Assembly (NCBI GenBank): GCA_937988745.1
Contig: CALKAR010000185.1
Location: 1 to 25,616 of the forward strand
DNA: 25,616 nt
Reading direction: 5' to 3'
Origin: an uncultured Peptococcaceae bacterium
GTDB taxonomy: Bacteria; Bacillota; Limnochordia; Darwinibacteriales; Darwinibacteriaceae
Shown: positions 16,192-23,187 of the stretch, in pieces
How the letters are laid out: every line of letters starts with the position of its first letter
How positions within the stretch are numbered: the stretch's first letter is position 1
Program-made: the position numbers and the translations under genes
Notes under the pieces: model-generated
What the model was told of the DNA's origin: nothing
What the model saw: the letters and a program-made list of their open reading frames with translations, nothing else
The model's database searches: none

Positions 16192-16866
16192 CTATGCAGC
16201 TTTACGTTTCGGAACAGGATGCTGACGCAGATAATCAGCGAGTTCCGCCGAGGTACGCACCACTTTGTCGAGCCAGATCCCGCCACCACCTACATCGGCT
16301 ACTTGGTGAGCATCAGAGCCCGCCACCTGGATTAAGCCATGCTCCACTGCATAGTCAAGGGCCAGATGATTGCGAGAATCATGCCTGGGATTCCCATTGT
16401 ATACTTCCACCCCATCAAGGCAGTCGGCTGGCGCAGGTTCTTGTCCTGTGCGGAAGGGATGGGCTTGGATGATCATGAGATCATGCTCTCGGCTGAAATG
16501 GATGAATGACTCTACAGTGTGCTCGTACAAGTGGGGATGCTCCACCAAGAACTCAGGAGTAATTCCATACACCAGGTAATCTTCGATCCGATTGTGAAAG
16601 CGCAGTTCCATTCCCAGGAGTACCTCAAGTCCAATTTTCTGACCCGCTTCCCACGCTTGTTTGTAGCCTCCCAGGTAGTGCTCGATCTTCTGCTCCCAGG
16701 TCCAGTCATCAGGCATCGCCTCGAAATACTCCTTGAAATAATGATCCGTAATGACAATTCCTGTATAACCGGCTATCTTATACAGATGAACCATTTCTGC
16801 GGCGGGAACCATGCCACACCAGCTCACCTCAGCGGTATGGACGTGACAATCATACAGATAAGCCAT
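16192..16866 (-). CDS. PHP-domain phosphoesterase (cytosolic)
   Basis: PHP-family metal-dependent hydrolase of 224 aa with no signal peptide. The metal-ligand set looks complete: HVHT at 8-11, TDH at 40-42, GMEL (Glu87), AHPF (His136) and GSDAH at 183-187. The protein is close to a bare PHP domain, as in small phosphoesterases acting on sugar or nucleotide phosphates; the actual substrate is unknown. ATG has GAGG 8 nt upstream within a GAGGAAAGAGG stretch. It is transcribed away from the GH4 gene, with its own promoter and terminator, and is the only gene of its unit. The conserved VEVYNGNPRHDS stretch is shared in style with the exported PHP protein at the left edge (EIYNG), which points to the same broad subfamily. 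Confidence 0.87.
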   Translation of the reverse strand: MAYLYDCHVHTAEVSWCGMVPAAEMVHLYKIAGYTGIVITDHYFKEYFEAMPDDWTWEQKIEHYLGGYKQAWEAGQKIGLEVLLGMELRFHNRIEDYLVYGITPEFLVEHPHLYEHTVESFIHFSREHDLMIIQAHPFRTGQEPAPADCLDGVEVYNGNPRHDSRNHLALDYAVEHGLIQVAGSDAHQVADVGGGGIWLDKVVRTSAELADYLRQHPVPKRKAA

Positions 16867-16904
16867 TCCTAACCTCTTTCCTCACGATTTTTCTTCCCAT
16901 TGGA

Positions 16905-16933
16905 ATACTATCATCTGGCGAGCGCTCGGTCAA
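16905..16933 (-). promoter_or_regulatory. Candidate promoter of the PHP gene with palindrome in the spacer
   Basis: Minus-strand TTGACC (16928-16933, 5/6), 17-nt spacer and TAGTAT (16905-16910, 4/6). The spacer contains the perfect 10-bp palindrome CGAGCGCTCG at 16919-16928, in a position where a bound repressor would block polymerase. Confidence 0.45.
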
Positions 16934-17025
16934 GAAAAGCGAACCCGCCAGCGGTATTTAGGCAGGTACGGCCCAGACAGTGCAGAATATTCAAGAAAAG
17001 TGATGGAATTTTCGGAGGTGTTTAC

Positions 17026-18387
17026 ATGTCTTTTAAAGTTGCAGTGATTGGTGCCGGAAGTATTACATTTACCCGCAATCTAATGCGGGATCTGCTGTCC
17101 GTGCCTGAGTTCCGCAGTATCCGTATTGGGTTTACCGATATTAACGAGACAAATCTTGAACGAGTCCGTCAGCTGGTTCAGCGGGATATTGATGCCAACG
17201 GGCTCGACATCAAAGTAGAAGCTTCCACCGATCGGCGGGAGATCCTGAGAAATTCCCGCTATGTTTTCAACCTAGTCCGCATCGGTGGTTTAGAAGCTTT
17301 CGCCAAGGATATCGAAATACCTCTTAAGTACGGAATCGATCAGTGCGTAGGCGACACCCTCTGCGCCGGCGGTATCATGTACGCTCAGCGTGGTATTCCA
17401 GTCATGCTGGAATTCTGCAGAGACATCAGAGAAGTGGCAGAACCAGGATGCATCCTGCTCAACTACGCTAACCCCAACGCCATGATTACCTGGGCCTGCA
17501 ATAAGTACGGTAAGGTACATACCATTGGTTTATGCCATGGAGTGCAGCATGGGCACATGATGATCGCTGAAGTCTTGGGCTTAGAGCAGTCCGAAGTGGA
17601 TATTGTCTGTGCCGGCATCAACCATCAGACTTGGTACATCAAGGTACAGCACAATGGCGAAGACATGACCGGGAAGCTGCTGGAGGCATTTGAAAAGCAT
17701 CCCAAGTACAGCCAGACTGAGAAAGTGCGCATTGACATGCTGAAGCGTTTTGGTTATTTCAGCACCGAATCCAATGGTCATCTGAGCGAATATGTACCTT
17801 GGTACCGCAAACGCCGAGATGAAATCAAGGACTGGATCCACCTCGGAAATTGGATTGACGGGGAAACCGGCGGATATCTTAGGGTATGCCGCGAAACTCG
17901 CGACTCCTTCGACAAAGACTTCCCTAAGTGGATCGCCGAAGCGCCATATGAGTTTACAGCAGAAGCCCGCAGCCAAGAGCATGCTTCCTACATTATTGAA
18001 GGGCTGGAGACCGGCCGTACATACCGAGGCCATTTCAACGTAGTTAACAACGGGGTAATCACAAATCTCCCCGACGATGCAGTCGTGGAGGTGCCCGGCT
18101 ATGTAGATAGTCTGGGAATCCACATACCAGTCATCGGTGACCTGCCGTTAGGCTGCGCAGCCGTTTGCAATGCCAGCATTACTGTGCAGCGGCTGTCTGT
18201 AGAAGCCGCAGTATCCGGTGACGACCTGCTCCTCCGCCAAGCCATGCTGATGGACCCCTTGGTGGGAGCCGTCTGTAATCCGCCTGAGGTCTGGGATCTA
18301 GTCGATGAAATGCTGATCGCCCAAGAGCAGTGGCTGCCGCAGTACAAAGAAGCCATTTCTGCAGCTAAAGCCCGCCGCCAGATCTAG
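17026..18387 (+). CDS. Glycoside hydrolase family 4 (alpha-glycosidase, possibly uronide-specific)
   Basis: NAD- and metal-dependent glycosidase that cleaves by oxidation-elimination, cytosolic. Counting from the ATG at 17026 (453 aa): nucleotide-binding IGAGSITFT at 8-16, a metal-binding CHG at 170-172 (Cys170) in GLCHGVQH, metal-binding His200 in AGINHQTWY, and NYANPNAM at 146-153. The frame runs 126 nt upstream, but the ATG has CGGAGGTG 7 nt before it and gives the normal family N-terminus. In GH4 the four-residue motif at this Cys follows specificity: CHSV for alpha-galactosidases, CHGx for alpha-glucuronidase-like enzymes, CDMP and CN(V/I)P for phospho-glucosidases (from memory). CHGV here therefore suggests an alpha-uronide and argues against a phosphorylated substrate, in line with ABC rather than PTS import. 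Confidence 0.9.
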   Translation: MSFKVAVIGAGSITFTRNLMRDLLSVPEFRSIRIGFTDINETNLERVRQLVQRDIDANGLDIKVEASTDRREILRNSRYVFNLVRIGGLEAFAKDIEIPLKYGIDQCVGDTLCAGGIMYAQRGIPVMLEFCRDIREVAEPGCILLNYANPNAMITWACNKYGKVHTIGLCHGVQHGHMMIAEVLGLEQSEVDIVCAGINHQTWYIKVQHNGEDMTGKLLEAFEKHPKYSQTEKVRIDMLKRFGYFSTESNGHLSEYVPWYRKRRDEIKDWIHLGNWIDGETGGYLRVCRETRDSFDKDFPKWIAEAPYEFTAEARSQEHASYIIEGLETGRTYRGHFNVVNNGVITNLPDDAVVEVPGYVDSLGIHIPVIGDLPLGCAAVCNASITVQRLSVEAAVSGDDLLLRQAMLMDPLVGAVCNPPEVWDLVDEMLIAQEQWLPQYKEAISAAKARRQI

Positions 18388-18417
18388 TGCATTCCTTATC
18401 CCACCCTGGGCATACTA
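18388..18417 (+). promoter_or_regulatory. Candidate sigma-G (forespore) promoter of the SASP gene
   Basis: TGCATT (18388-18393), 17-nt spacer, CATACTA (18411-18417). This fits the sigma-G pattern TGAATA-17/18-CATACTA, with an exact -10 match. It begins directly after the GH4 stop codon. The predicted start of transcription falls near 18424, almost on the ribosome-binding GGGAG, so the leader would be very short. Confidence 0.6.
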
Positions 18418-18435
18418 GGTATGGGAGTGATGGGA

Positions 18436-18657
18436 ATGCCGCGTCGTCGTGGGGTTATGTCCGATCGTTTGAAGTACGAACTGGCTGCAGAACTCGGATT
18501 TTACCACAAAGTGCAAGACGGAGATTGGGGCAACATCACGACCCGGGAGGCTGGGTCGCTGGTGCGAGCCGCAATTGAGCGTGCCGAGAGGATGATGGCT
18601 GCTCAAGAACAAGCTGGCCAGCCTCAGCCGCTCGAACAGAAAAGGTTCCCGCTCTAG
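18436..18657 (+). CDS. Small acid-soluble spore protein, alpha/beta type (SspF-like)
   Basis: Spore-core DNA-binding protein that protects spore DNA and is degraded by the GPR protease on germination. The 73-aa product begins MPRRRGVMSD, as SspF does, and carries the germination-protease site KYELAAELGF at 13-22 (cleavage expected after Glu15). The second signature is WGNITTREAGSLVRAAIERAE, close to the WGGIRAKDAG region of Bacillus SspF from memory. The C-terminal ~20 residues (rich in Gln and Pro) extend beyond the usual 60-65 aa. The frame is open from ATG 18421, but GGGAG lies 8 nt before the ATG at 18436 and family alignment supports that start. Its stop codon lies inside the terminator hairpin. 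It is a single-gene unit between sugar genes and indicates a spore-forming host. Confidence 0.9.
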   Translation: MPRRRGVMSDRLKYELAAELGFYHKVQDGDWGNITTREAGSLVRAAIERAERMMAAQEQAGQPQPLEQKRFPL

Positions 18658-18673
18658 AGTGGGAACCTTTTCT
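18638..18673. terminator. Strong bidirectional terminator overlapping the SASP stop codon
   Basis: Perfect 13-bp stem AGAAAAGGTTCCC (18638-18650) with GGGAACCTTTTCT (18661-18673), further closed by G-T, C-G and T-A pairs around a CTAG loop. A- and T-rich arms serve both directions: the SASP transcript and the convergent permease operon. The SASP stop TAG (18655-18657) sits in the loop region, so the last six codons form the stem. Confidence 0.9.
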
Positions 18674-18682
18674 CATCTTCAA

Positions 18683-19522
18683 CTACTTCTGTTCTTGTTT
18701 AGGATCAAAGGCGTCCCGCAGGCCATCACCCACGAAGTTGATACTGAGCACCACAATGAAGATCGCAATCCCTGGAGCAATCCACATCCAGGGCATTCCC
18801 GCCAGCACATGCAGGGGACGTGCCCGGTTGAGCATATTACCCCAGCTTGGTGCAGGCGGCGGCACACCAAGGCCTAAGAAGCTCAAACCTGCTTCAGACA
18901 AAATGGATGAGGCAACCTGCAGCGTTGCCGAGACCAGGAGGGGCGAAAAAGCATTGGGCAGAATGTGCCGAAACATGATCCGCCCGGGTCTAGCTCCCAG
19001 TGCAGTGGCTGCCGCCACGAAATCAGTAGTTTTCAACTTCAAGAACTCAGCACGCAGAAGACGTGCTGGACCAGGCCAGGACAGAACGCCTAAGATAATC
19101 ATCGTATTGTAAATCGATGGCCCGAAGATAGCTGAAATAGTAATGGCTAGAATCAGAAACGGGAAACTATAGAAAATATCAGCCAGCCGCATAATCAGGG
19201 TATCCACAAATCCACCGAAGTACCCTGCAATCGCCCCCAAAACTACCCCGATGCTGAGCGAGATACCCACAGACACGAGGCCTACGGAAAGCGAAATGCG
19301 TCCTCCGTAGAGGGTGCGGGCAAGGATATCACGGCCCATATCATCAGTGCCGAAGGGATGTTCCTTAGAAGGAGGCTGGTTGCGTTCCCTCAAATTGGCG
19401 CGATTCGGATCATAAGGCGTCAGGAAGGGCGCGAAAATGGCAGATAGAACAAATAATACCAAGATAACAAGGCCTGCTATGGCCAGCTTATTGCGGCAGA
19501 AGCGCCGCCAAAACTTGTTCAC
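18683..19522 (-). CDS. Opp/Dpp-type ABC importer permease, second system (OppC/DppC position)
   Basis: Inner-membrane permease of 279 aa. N-terminal RNKLAIAGLVILVLF membrane helix followed by IFAPFLTPYDPNRAN, HPFGTDDMGRDILART at about 55-70, an EAA loop (TDFVAAATALGARPG followed by HILPN), FLGLGVPPPAPSWGNML and a C-terminal GDGLRDAFDPK, all standard for the class. The start is GTG with a GGGGTGGGGA purine stretch upstream, 14 nt after the preceding permease stop. Last gene of an operon that has no ATPase gene; convergent with the SASP gene across a shared terminator. Confidence 0.92.
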   Translation of the reverse strand: MNKFWRRFCRNKLAIAGLVILVLFVLSAIFAPFLTPYDPNRANLRERNQPPSKEHPFGTDDMGRDILARTLYGGRISLSVGLVSVGISLSIGVVLGAIAGYFGGFVDTLIMRLADIFYSFPFLILAITISAIFGPSIYNTMIILGVLSWPGPARLLRAEFLKLKTTDFVAAATALGARPGRIMFRHILPNAFSPLLVSATLQVASSILSEAGLSFLGLGVPPPAPSWGNMLNRARPLHVLAGMPWMWIAPGIAIFIVVLSINFVGDGLRDAFDPKQEQK

Positions 19523-19536
19523 GACTTCCCCACCCC

Positions 19537-20496
19537 CTACTCATACCTGATCCGAGGATCTGCGATCGCATAGGAAATATCTGCGACAAGGCTGCCGATG
19601 AAAATCAGGACAGCAAACATCAAGTTGATCCCCATAATTACAGGATAGTTGCGCTCATTTACCGCTTGGATCGCCAAAAGCCCTAAGCCAGGCCAAGCGA
19701 ATATACTCTCCACAATAACCGCTCCTGAAAAGATGGACGGAATCATAAAGCCCATCAAAGTGAGAATCGGCAGAAGCGCATTGCGCAGAGCATGCTTATA
19801 CACCACCACGTTTTCGGACAATCCCTTAGCCCGGGCTGTGCGCAGGAAATCCTGCCCCACTACTTCTAATACGCTCGAGCGCATATACCGAGCGATGCTG
19901 GCAATGCTGCTCAAGCCCAAGGTCAACGTAGGCAGCAGCAGATACTGCACATACCCGAGTAATGTCTTTGTTTCGCCAGCCAAGAAAAAGCCTCCAGCCG
20001 GCAGGACATTCAGCTTCAGGGCAAAGACATATAACAGAATAAGGCCAAAGAAGAAGCTGGGTATAGAGATTCCTACAAAGGCGAAAAACGTAATAATGTA
20101 GTCGAAAATTGAGTACTGATAGCGCGCCGAAAGGATTCCTACCGGAATTCCAATTCCCCATCCAACGATGATAGAGCACACCGACAGCAGAATGGTAGCT
20201 GGCATCCGTTCAAGAATCAGCTCGGCAACAGGCCGTCGGGACGAATCAAAGGAAAGCCCCAAGTCTCCCCGGAGCACTCGTCCTAACCATTTGGTGTACT
20301 GCACAAGAAATGGCTCGTCAATCCCGAGCTGAGCCTCCCGCTGGGCGATAACCGCTTCATCAATATTGGGTACTCCCCGAAGATGGCTCACAGGACTTCC
20401 TGGAGCAACCGTAAGAAGCAAGTACAGCAGGAAGGTAAAACCCAACAGGACAGGTATGCCCTGAAGAAAAATCCGTCTCACAATGTAACGCCACAT
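19537..20496 (-). CDS. Opp/Dpp-type ABC importer permease, second system (OppB/DppB position)
   Basis: Inner-membrane permease of 319 aa from the ATG at 20496. GAGG lies 8 nt before this ATG, whereas the in-frame GTG at 20505 overlaps that site and cannot use it. Shows MWRYIVRR followed by a membrane helix, VAPGSPVSHLRG, DLGLSFDSSRRPVAELI, the EAA loop (QDFLRTARAKGL followed by RNALLPIL), FAWPGLGLLAIQAV and C-terminal IADPRIRYE. It follows the second binding-protein gene after 69 nt that hold a hairpin. Confidence 0.92.
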   Translation of the reverse strand: MWRYIVRRIFLQGIPVLLGFTFLLYLLLTVAPGSPVSHLRGVPNIDEAVIAQREAQLGIDEPFLVQYTKWLGRVLRGDLGLSFDSSRRPVAELILERMPATILLSVCSIIVGWGIGIPVGILSARYQYSIFDYIITFFAFVGISIPSFFFGLILLYVFALKLNVLPAGGFFLAGETKTLLGYVQYLLLPTLTLGLSSIASIARYMRSSVLEVVGQDFLRTARAKGLSENVVVYKHALRNALLPILTLMGFMIPSIFSGAVIVESIFAWPGLGLLAIQAVNERNYPVIMGINLMFAVLIFIGSLVADISYAIADPRIRYE

Positions 20497-20516
20497 ATAT
20501 GTCACCTCAAGTAAAT

Positions 20517-20546
20517 GGGGAGCAGCCCAAAGCGGGCTGCCTCCCC
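20517..20546 (-). other. Intercistronic stem-loop between second binding-protein and permease genes
   Basis: GGGGAGCAGCCC (20517-20528) pairs with GGGCTGCCTCCCC (20534-20546) with one bulged base and a 5-nt loop. On the minus strand it is followed by ATTTACTT rather than a true T-run, so it may be a partial terminator or an mRNA-protecting hairpin. It lies 19 nt after the binding-protein stop. Confidence 0.65.
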
Positions 20547-20565
20547 ACAGCTCTCACCGACTCCC

Positions 20566-22176
20566 TCAGTCCTTCAGCCAAATATCCTTCAGTTTGGTCA
20601 TTCCTACTAAAGGACCATTGGGGCCAGGATTTGTTTCAATTCCCTGCACCCGTTCGTTCACTGCAGCAATAGTTGCGCTGTAGTTCAAGAACATGGTAGG
20701 CAGTTCGTAGTTGATCAAGCGCTGCCATTCGGCATAGATTTCTTTGCGCTTTTCAGGGTCAGTCTCGCGACGGCCCATCTCGATGAGTTCGTCAGAGCGG
20801 TCGTTGTAGAACCCTGGGTCGTTCCACGGCACTGAAGAGTGCCAGATGCCGTATGGGTCTGGGTCTACAGCCAGGCTCCAGGCCATGGTAAAGGTGTCAA
20901 ATTCACGAGCGTCGACCCTATCTACCGCAGCACTGAACTCCATAAACACCAAGTTGACCTTAATGCCGATGTCTTCCATATTCTGCTGGAAGAGTAGGGC
21001 CATCTGTTCGGTCACCCGGCTGCCGCTTTCGGGTACTAGGAAATCAAATTCCAGACGCATTCCATCTTTTTCTAAGACACCATCAGAACCTGGTTTCCAG
21101 CCTGCCTCGGCCAGCATCTGTGCTGCTTTCTCAGGATCATAAGGATAGGTGTTGATGCCTTCCTCGGTGTAAGCCCAAGATGCTGGTGGAATCGGAGAAT
21201 TAGCCACTGATCCAAAGCCTTCTCTAAGAACCTCTACATAGGTCTCCCGGTCAAAACCGTAGGTGATAGCCTGCCGAACGACCGGATCGTCAAAACGAGG
21301 CTGTCTCATGTTGAACGCAATATAAGAATAGCTTAATGCGTCATACACGTAGGTGTCAATCCCTGGGATGGAATCGACTTCTGCATAGTTATCAGGGGAA
21401 ATTTCGGCATAATCTACCCGTCCCTGACGCAGATAGATTGGCAGCGCATCCAGAGCAACTCTCTGGAACACTAATTGGTCGATGTTCGGTCTACCGAAGA
21501 AATAATCTTCGTTAGCTTCCAAGATGACATGCTGGTCAGTCAAGAATTCAACAAACTTGAATGGGCCAGAACCGATTGGATTTCGGTTGAAATCAGCTGT
21601 TTCCAGCTCACCAACAGGAATATCTTTGAGTAAGTGGCTTGGCAGAATGCCATACCCAAATTTGGTCAAGAGGGGTGCAAACGGTTCATCTGTTGTAAAC
21701 TTAATGGTGTAGTCATCAATCACTTCGATCCCAGGTACTTCGTCAGTTAGGCCATTTTTGTAGTCTTCTGCACCGCTGAGCACCTTAAAATCGCCGTAGC
21801 GGACACCGGTATATTCAGGATGAAGAATGGTCTTGTAGGTAAATTCCACGTCCTTGGCGGTCAGCTCTACCCCATCATGGAATTTGATGCCTTCATGGAG
21901 ATAGAAGGTAATCGACTTACCATCTTCAGAGATCTCCCAAGACTTTGCGATCTCTGGCTGAGGCTGGAGACTCTCGTCGATGTAAATCAGACCATCAAAC
22001 ACAACATCGATTATATATCCGTCATAAGCTTCAGTGTACAGAATGGGGTTAAACATTCCCCGTGGGTTTGTGGTCAAAGCGTAGCGGAAAGTACCACCTT
22101 GTACTGGTTCTTGGGCAGCAGCTGCCGCGCTGAAGACCAAGCACAGAAGTAATGCGGCCAACGCCATTCTCTTCAT
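20566..22176 (-). CDS. ABC importer family-5 substrate-binding protein, second system
   Basis: Extracytoplasmic binding protein (SBP_bac_5), 536 aa, with a signal peptide MKRMALAALLLCLVF followed by alanine-rich SAAAAAQ; cleavage is likely near residue 21. Cys12 sits in the hydrophobic core and not in a convincing lipobox. Family patterns: ITFYLHEGIKFHDGVELTAK near 89-108 (with the following DVEFTYK), NRNPIGSGPFKFVEF, FNMRQPRFDDPVVRQAITYGFDRE and PEKAAQMLAEAGWKPG. ATG with AAAGGAGG 9 nt upstream. It is clearly diverged from the first binding protein, so a different ligand is expected. First gene of its operon; the 146-nt upstream region has a 14-bp palindrome overlapping the probable promoter. 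Confidence 0.9.
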   Translation of the reverse strand: MKRMALAALLLCLVFSAAAAAQEPVQGGTFRYALTTNPRGMFNPILYTEAYDGYIIDVVFDGLIYIDESLQPQPEIAKSWEISEDGKSITFYLHEGIKFHDGVELTAKDVEFTYKTILHPEYTGVRYGDFKVLSGAEDYKNGLTDEVPGIEVIDDYTIKFTTDEPFAPLLTKFGYGILPSHLLKDIPVGELETADFNRNPIGSGPFKFVEFLTDQHVILEANEDYFFGRPNIDQLVFQRVALDALPIYLRQGRVDYAEISPDNYAEVDSIPGIDTYVYDALSYSYIAFNMRQPRFDDPVVRQAITYGFDRETYVEVLREGFGSVANSPIPPASWAYTEEGINTYPYDPEKAAQMLAEAGWKPGSDGVLEKDGMRLEFDFLVPESGSRVTEQMALLFQQNMEDIGIKVNLVFMEFSAAVDRVDAREFDTFTMAWSLAVDPDPYGIWHSSVPWNDPGFYNDRSDELIEMGRRETDPEKRKEIYAEWQRLINYELPTMFLNYSATIAAVNERVQGIETNPGPNGPLVGMTKLKDIWLKD

Positions 22177-22232
22177 AAGAAAGACCCTCCTTTAGATATC
22201 TAGGTGCCCGCCGGCCGTCTCGGGCCCTTGAA

Positions 22233-22270
22233 ACTATAAGAAGGGTTATTCTGCATGAATATGCATATTC
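22233..22270 (-). promoter_or_regulatory. Candidate promoter and 14-bp operator-like palindrome before second importer
   Basis: GAATATGCATATTC at 22257-22270 is a perfect 14-bp inverted repeat. On the minus strand TATAGT (22233-22238, 5/6 to the -10 consensus) lies 17-18 nt downstream of a weak -35 region that falls inside the palindrome, the usual place for a repressor or activator site. A GC-rich hairpin (GCCCG 22206-22210 with CGGGC 22221-22225) follows in the leader. Confidence 0.4.
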
Positions 22271-22322
22271 CTTGCTTAATTTTTCATTTTACATATTGTT
22301 TACCCACGGCTAATCCCCTTCG

Positions 22323-23183
22323 TTATTCCGCCATTTTCTTAGTACCAAAGATCTCTATCTGCCGAGCTACAACCTCCTGCACAGAGGCTTGAGCTGCGGT
22401 AATCAAGTCTGGATAACCAACAGGTTTGCCCAGCGCTAGGAGTCCTCTGATGGCTTGAACCGCGGCAAGGGAATTCTCAGTGAAAAAGTTAACCTTGGCG
22501 ATGCCCCTGGCAATTGCTTGGCGAAAATCATCAGGACTGAGGCCAGAACCGCCGTGCAGCACCAAGGGGACAGAGACCGCCTCCCTGATCTGAGACAATA
22601 AGTCCAGCTCTAAGCGGGGTTCTCCCTGATAAGGGCCATGTACTGTTCCGATTGCTATGGCCAGAGCGTCCACTCCTGTCTCCTCTACAAAGCGAGCCGC
22701 CTCATTGGGATCAGTAAAATCATCAGGATTGGCGGCCGTACCTTCTGTGAGGTTTCCTTCCCCGCCAGCCACATGCCCAAGTTCCGCCTCAACGCTGGCA
22801 CCGAACCGCGCTGCTTCTTGAACAGCAGCTTTGGTCAGGGCCACATTTTCCTCATAAGGAAGGGCAGAGCCATCAATCATCACTGATGAAAAACCCTGTT
22901 CTAAACCTTCCTTGATTACTGAAAGGCTGGTACCATGGTCGAGATGGAGAACTACAGGTATCGAAAGCCGAGCAGCCTTAGTCCTTAAGTAAGAAAGAAA
23001 ATCAGCTAAATCAAAATACCGATAATGCACCTCAGCAAGGCTTAAGATCACCGGCACATTTTCTTTTATGCAGGTTTCTAAGATCGCATCGGCCATACTA
23101 AAATCAGCTGCGTTGAAAGAGCCGACAGCGCAGCCTTTGGCTTGAGCTATGGGAAGTACATCTCGTAATGTAACAATTGGCAT
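22323..23183 (-). CDS. Class II sugar-bisphosphate aldolase (fructose/tagatose-bisphosphate aldolase family)
   Basis: Zinc-dependent retro-aldol cleavage of a ketose bisphosphate (or related phosphorylated keto-acid) into DHAP plus an aldehyde; cytosolic. Counting from the ATG at 23183 (286 aa): HLDHGTS at 80-86 (catalytic Asp82, zinc His83), VMIDGSALPYEENV at 101-114, EAELGHVAGGEG at 132-143 (Glu134), TVHGPY at 180-185 (zinc His182), LHGGSG at 209-214 (zinc His210) and KVNFFTEN at 230-237. Length fits the GatY/KbaY/Fba/IolJ family. The frame extends to 23243, but GAGAGG lies 8 nt before 23183 and the family N-terminus starts there; the kinase stop is 4 nt upstream. Exact substrate (fructose-1,6-, tagatose-1,6-bisphosphate, or a deoxy-keto-gluconate phosphate) is open. 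Confidence 0.9.
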   Translation of the reverse strand: MPIVTLRDVLPIAQAKGCAVGSFNAADFSMADAILETCIKENVPVILSLAEVHYRYFDLADFLSYLRTKAARLSIPVVLHLDHGTSLSVIKEGLEQGFSSVMIDGSALPYEENVALTKAAVQEAARFGASVEAELGHVAGGEGNLTEGTAANPDDFTDPNEAARFVEETGVDALAIAIGTVHGPYQGEPRLELDLLSQIREAVSVPLVLHGGSGLSPDDFRQAIARGIAKVNFFTENSLAAVQAIRGLLALGKPVGYPDLITAAQASVQEVVARQIEIFGTKKMAE

Positions 23184-23187
23184 CGAA

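Noticed and set aside
16900..17025. 42-codon N-terminal extension of GH4
   Set aside because: The extension covers the divergent promoter region and lacks a ribosome-binding site, whereas the ATG at 17026 has a strong one and the normal family N-terminus.
17581..18123. 180-codon minus-strand open frame inside GH4
   Set aside because: Shadow of the GH4 reading frame; no start signal and no family resemblance.
22200..22230. GC-rich inverted repeat in the second importer leader as a riboswitch
   Set aside because: Only a 5-bp stem is visible, with no known riboswitch core and no terminator-like T-run.
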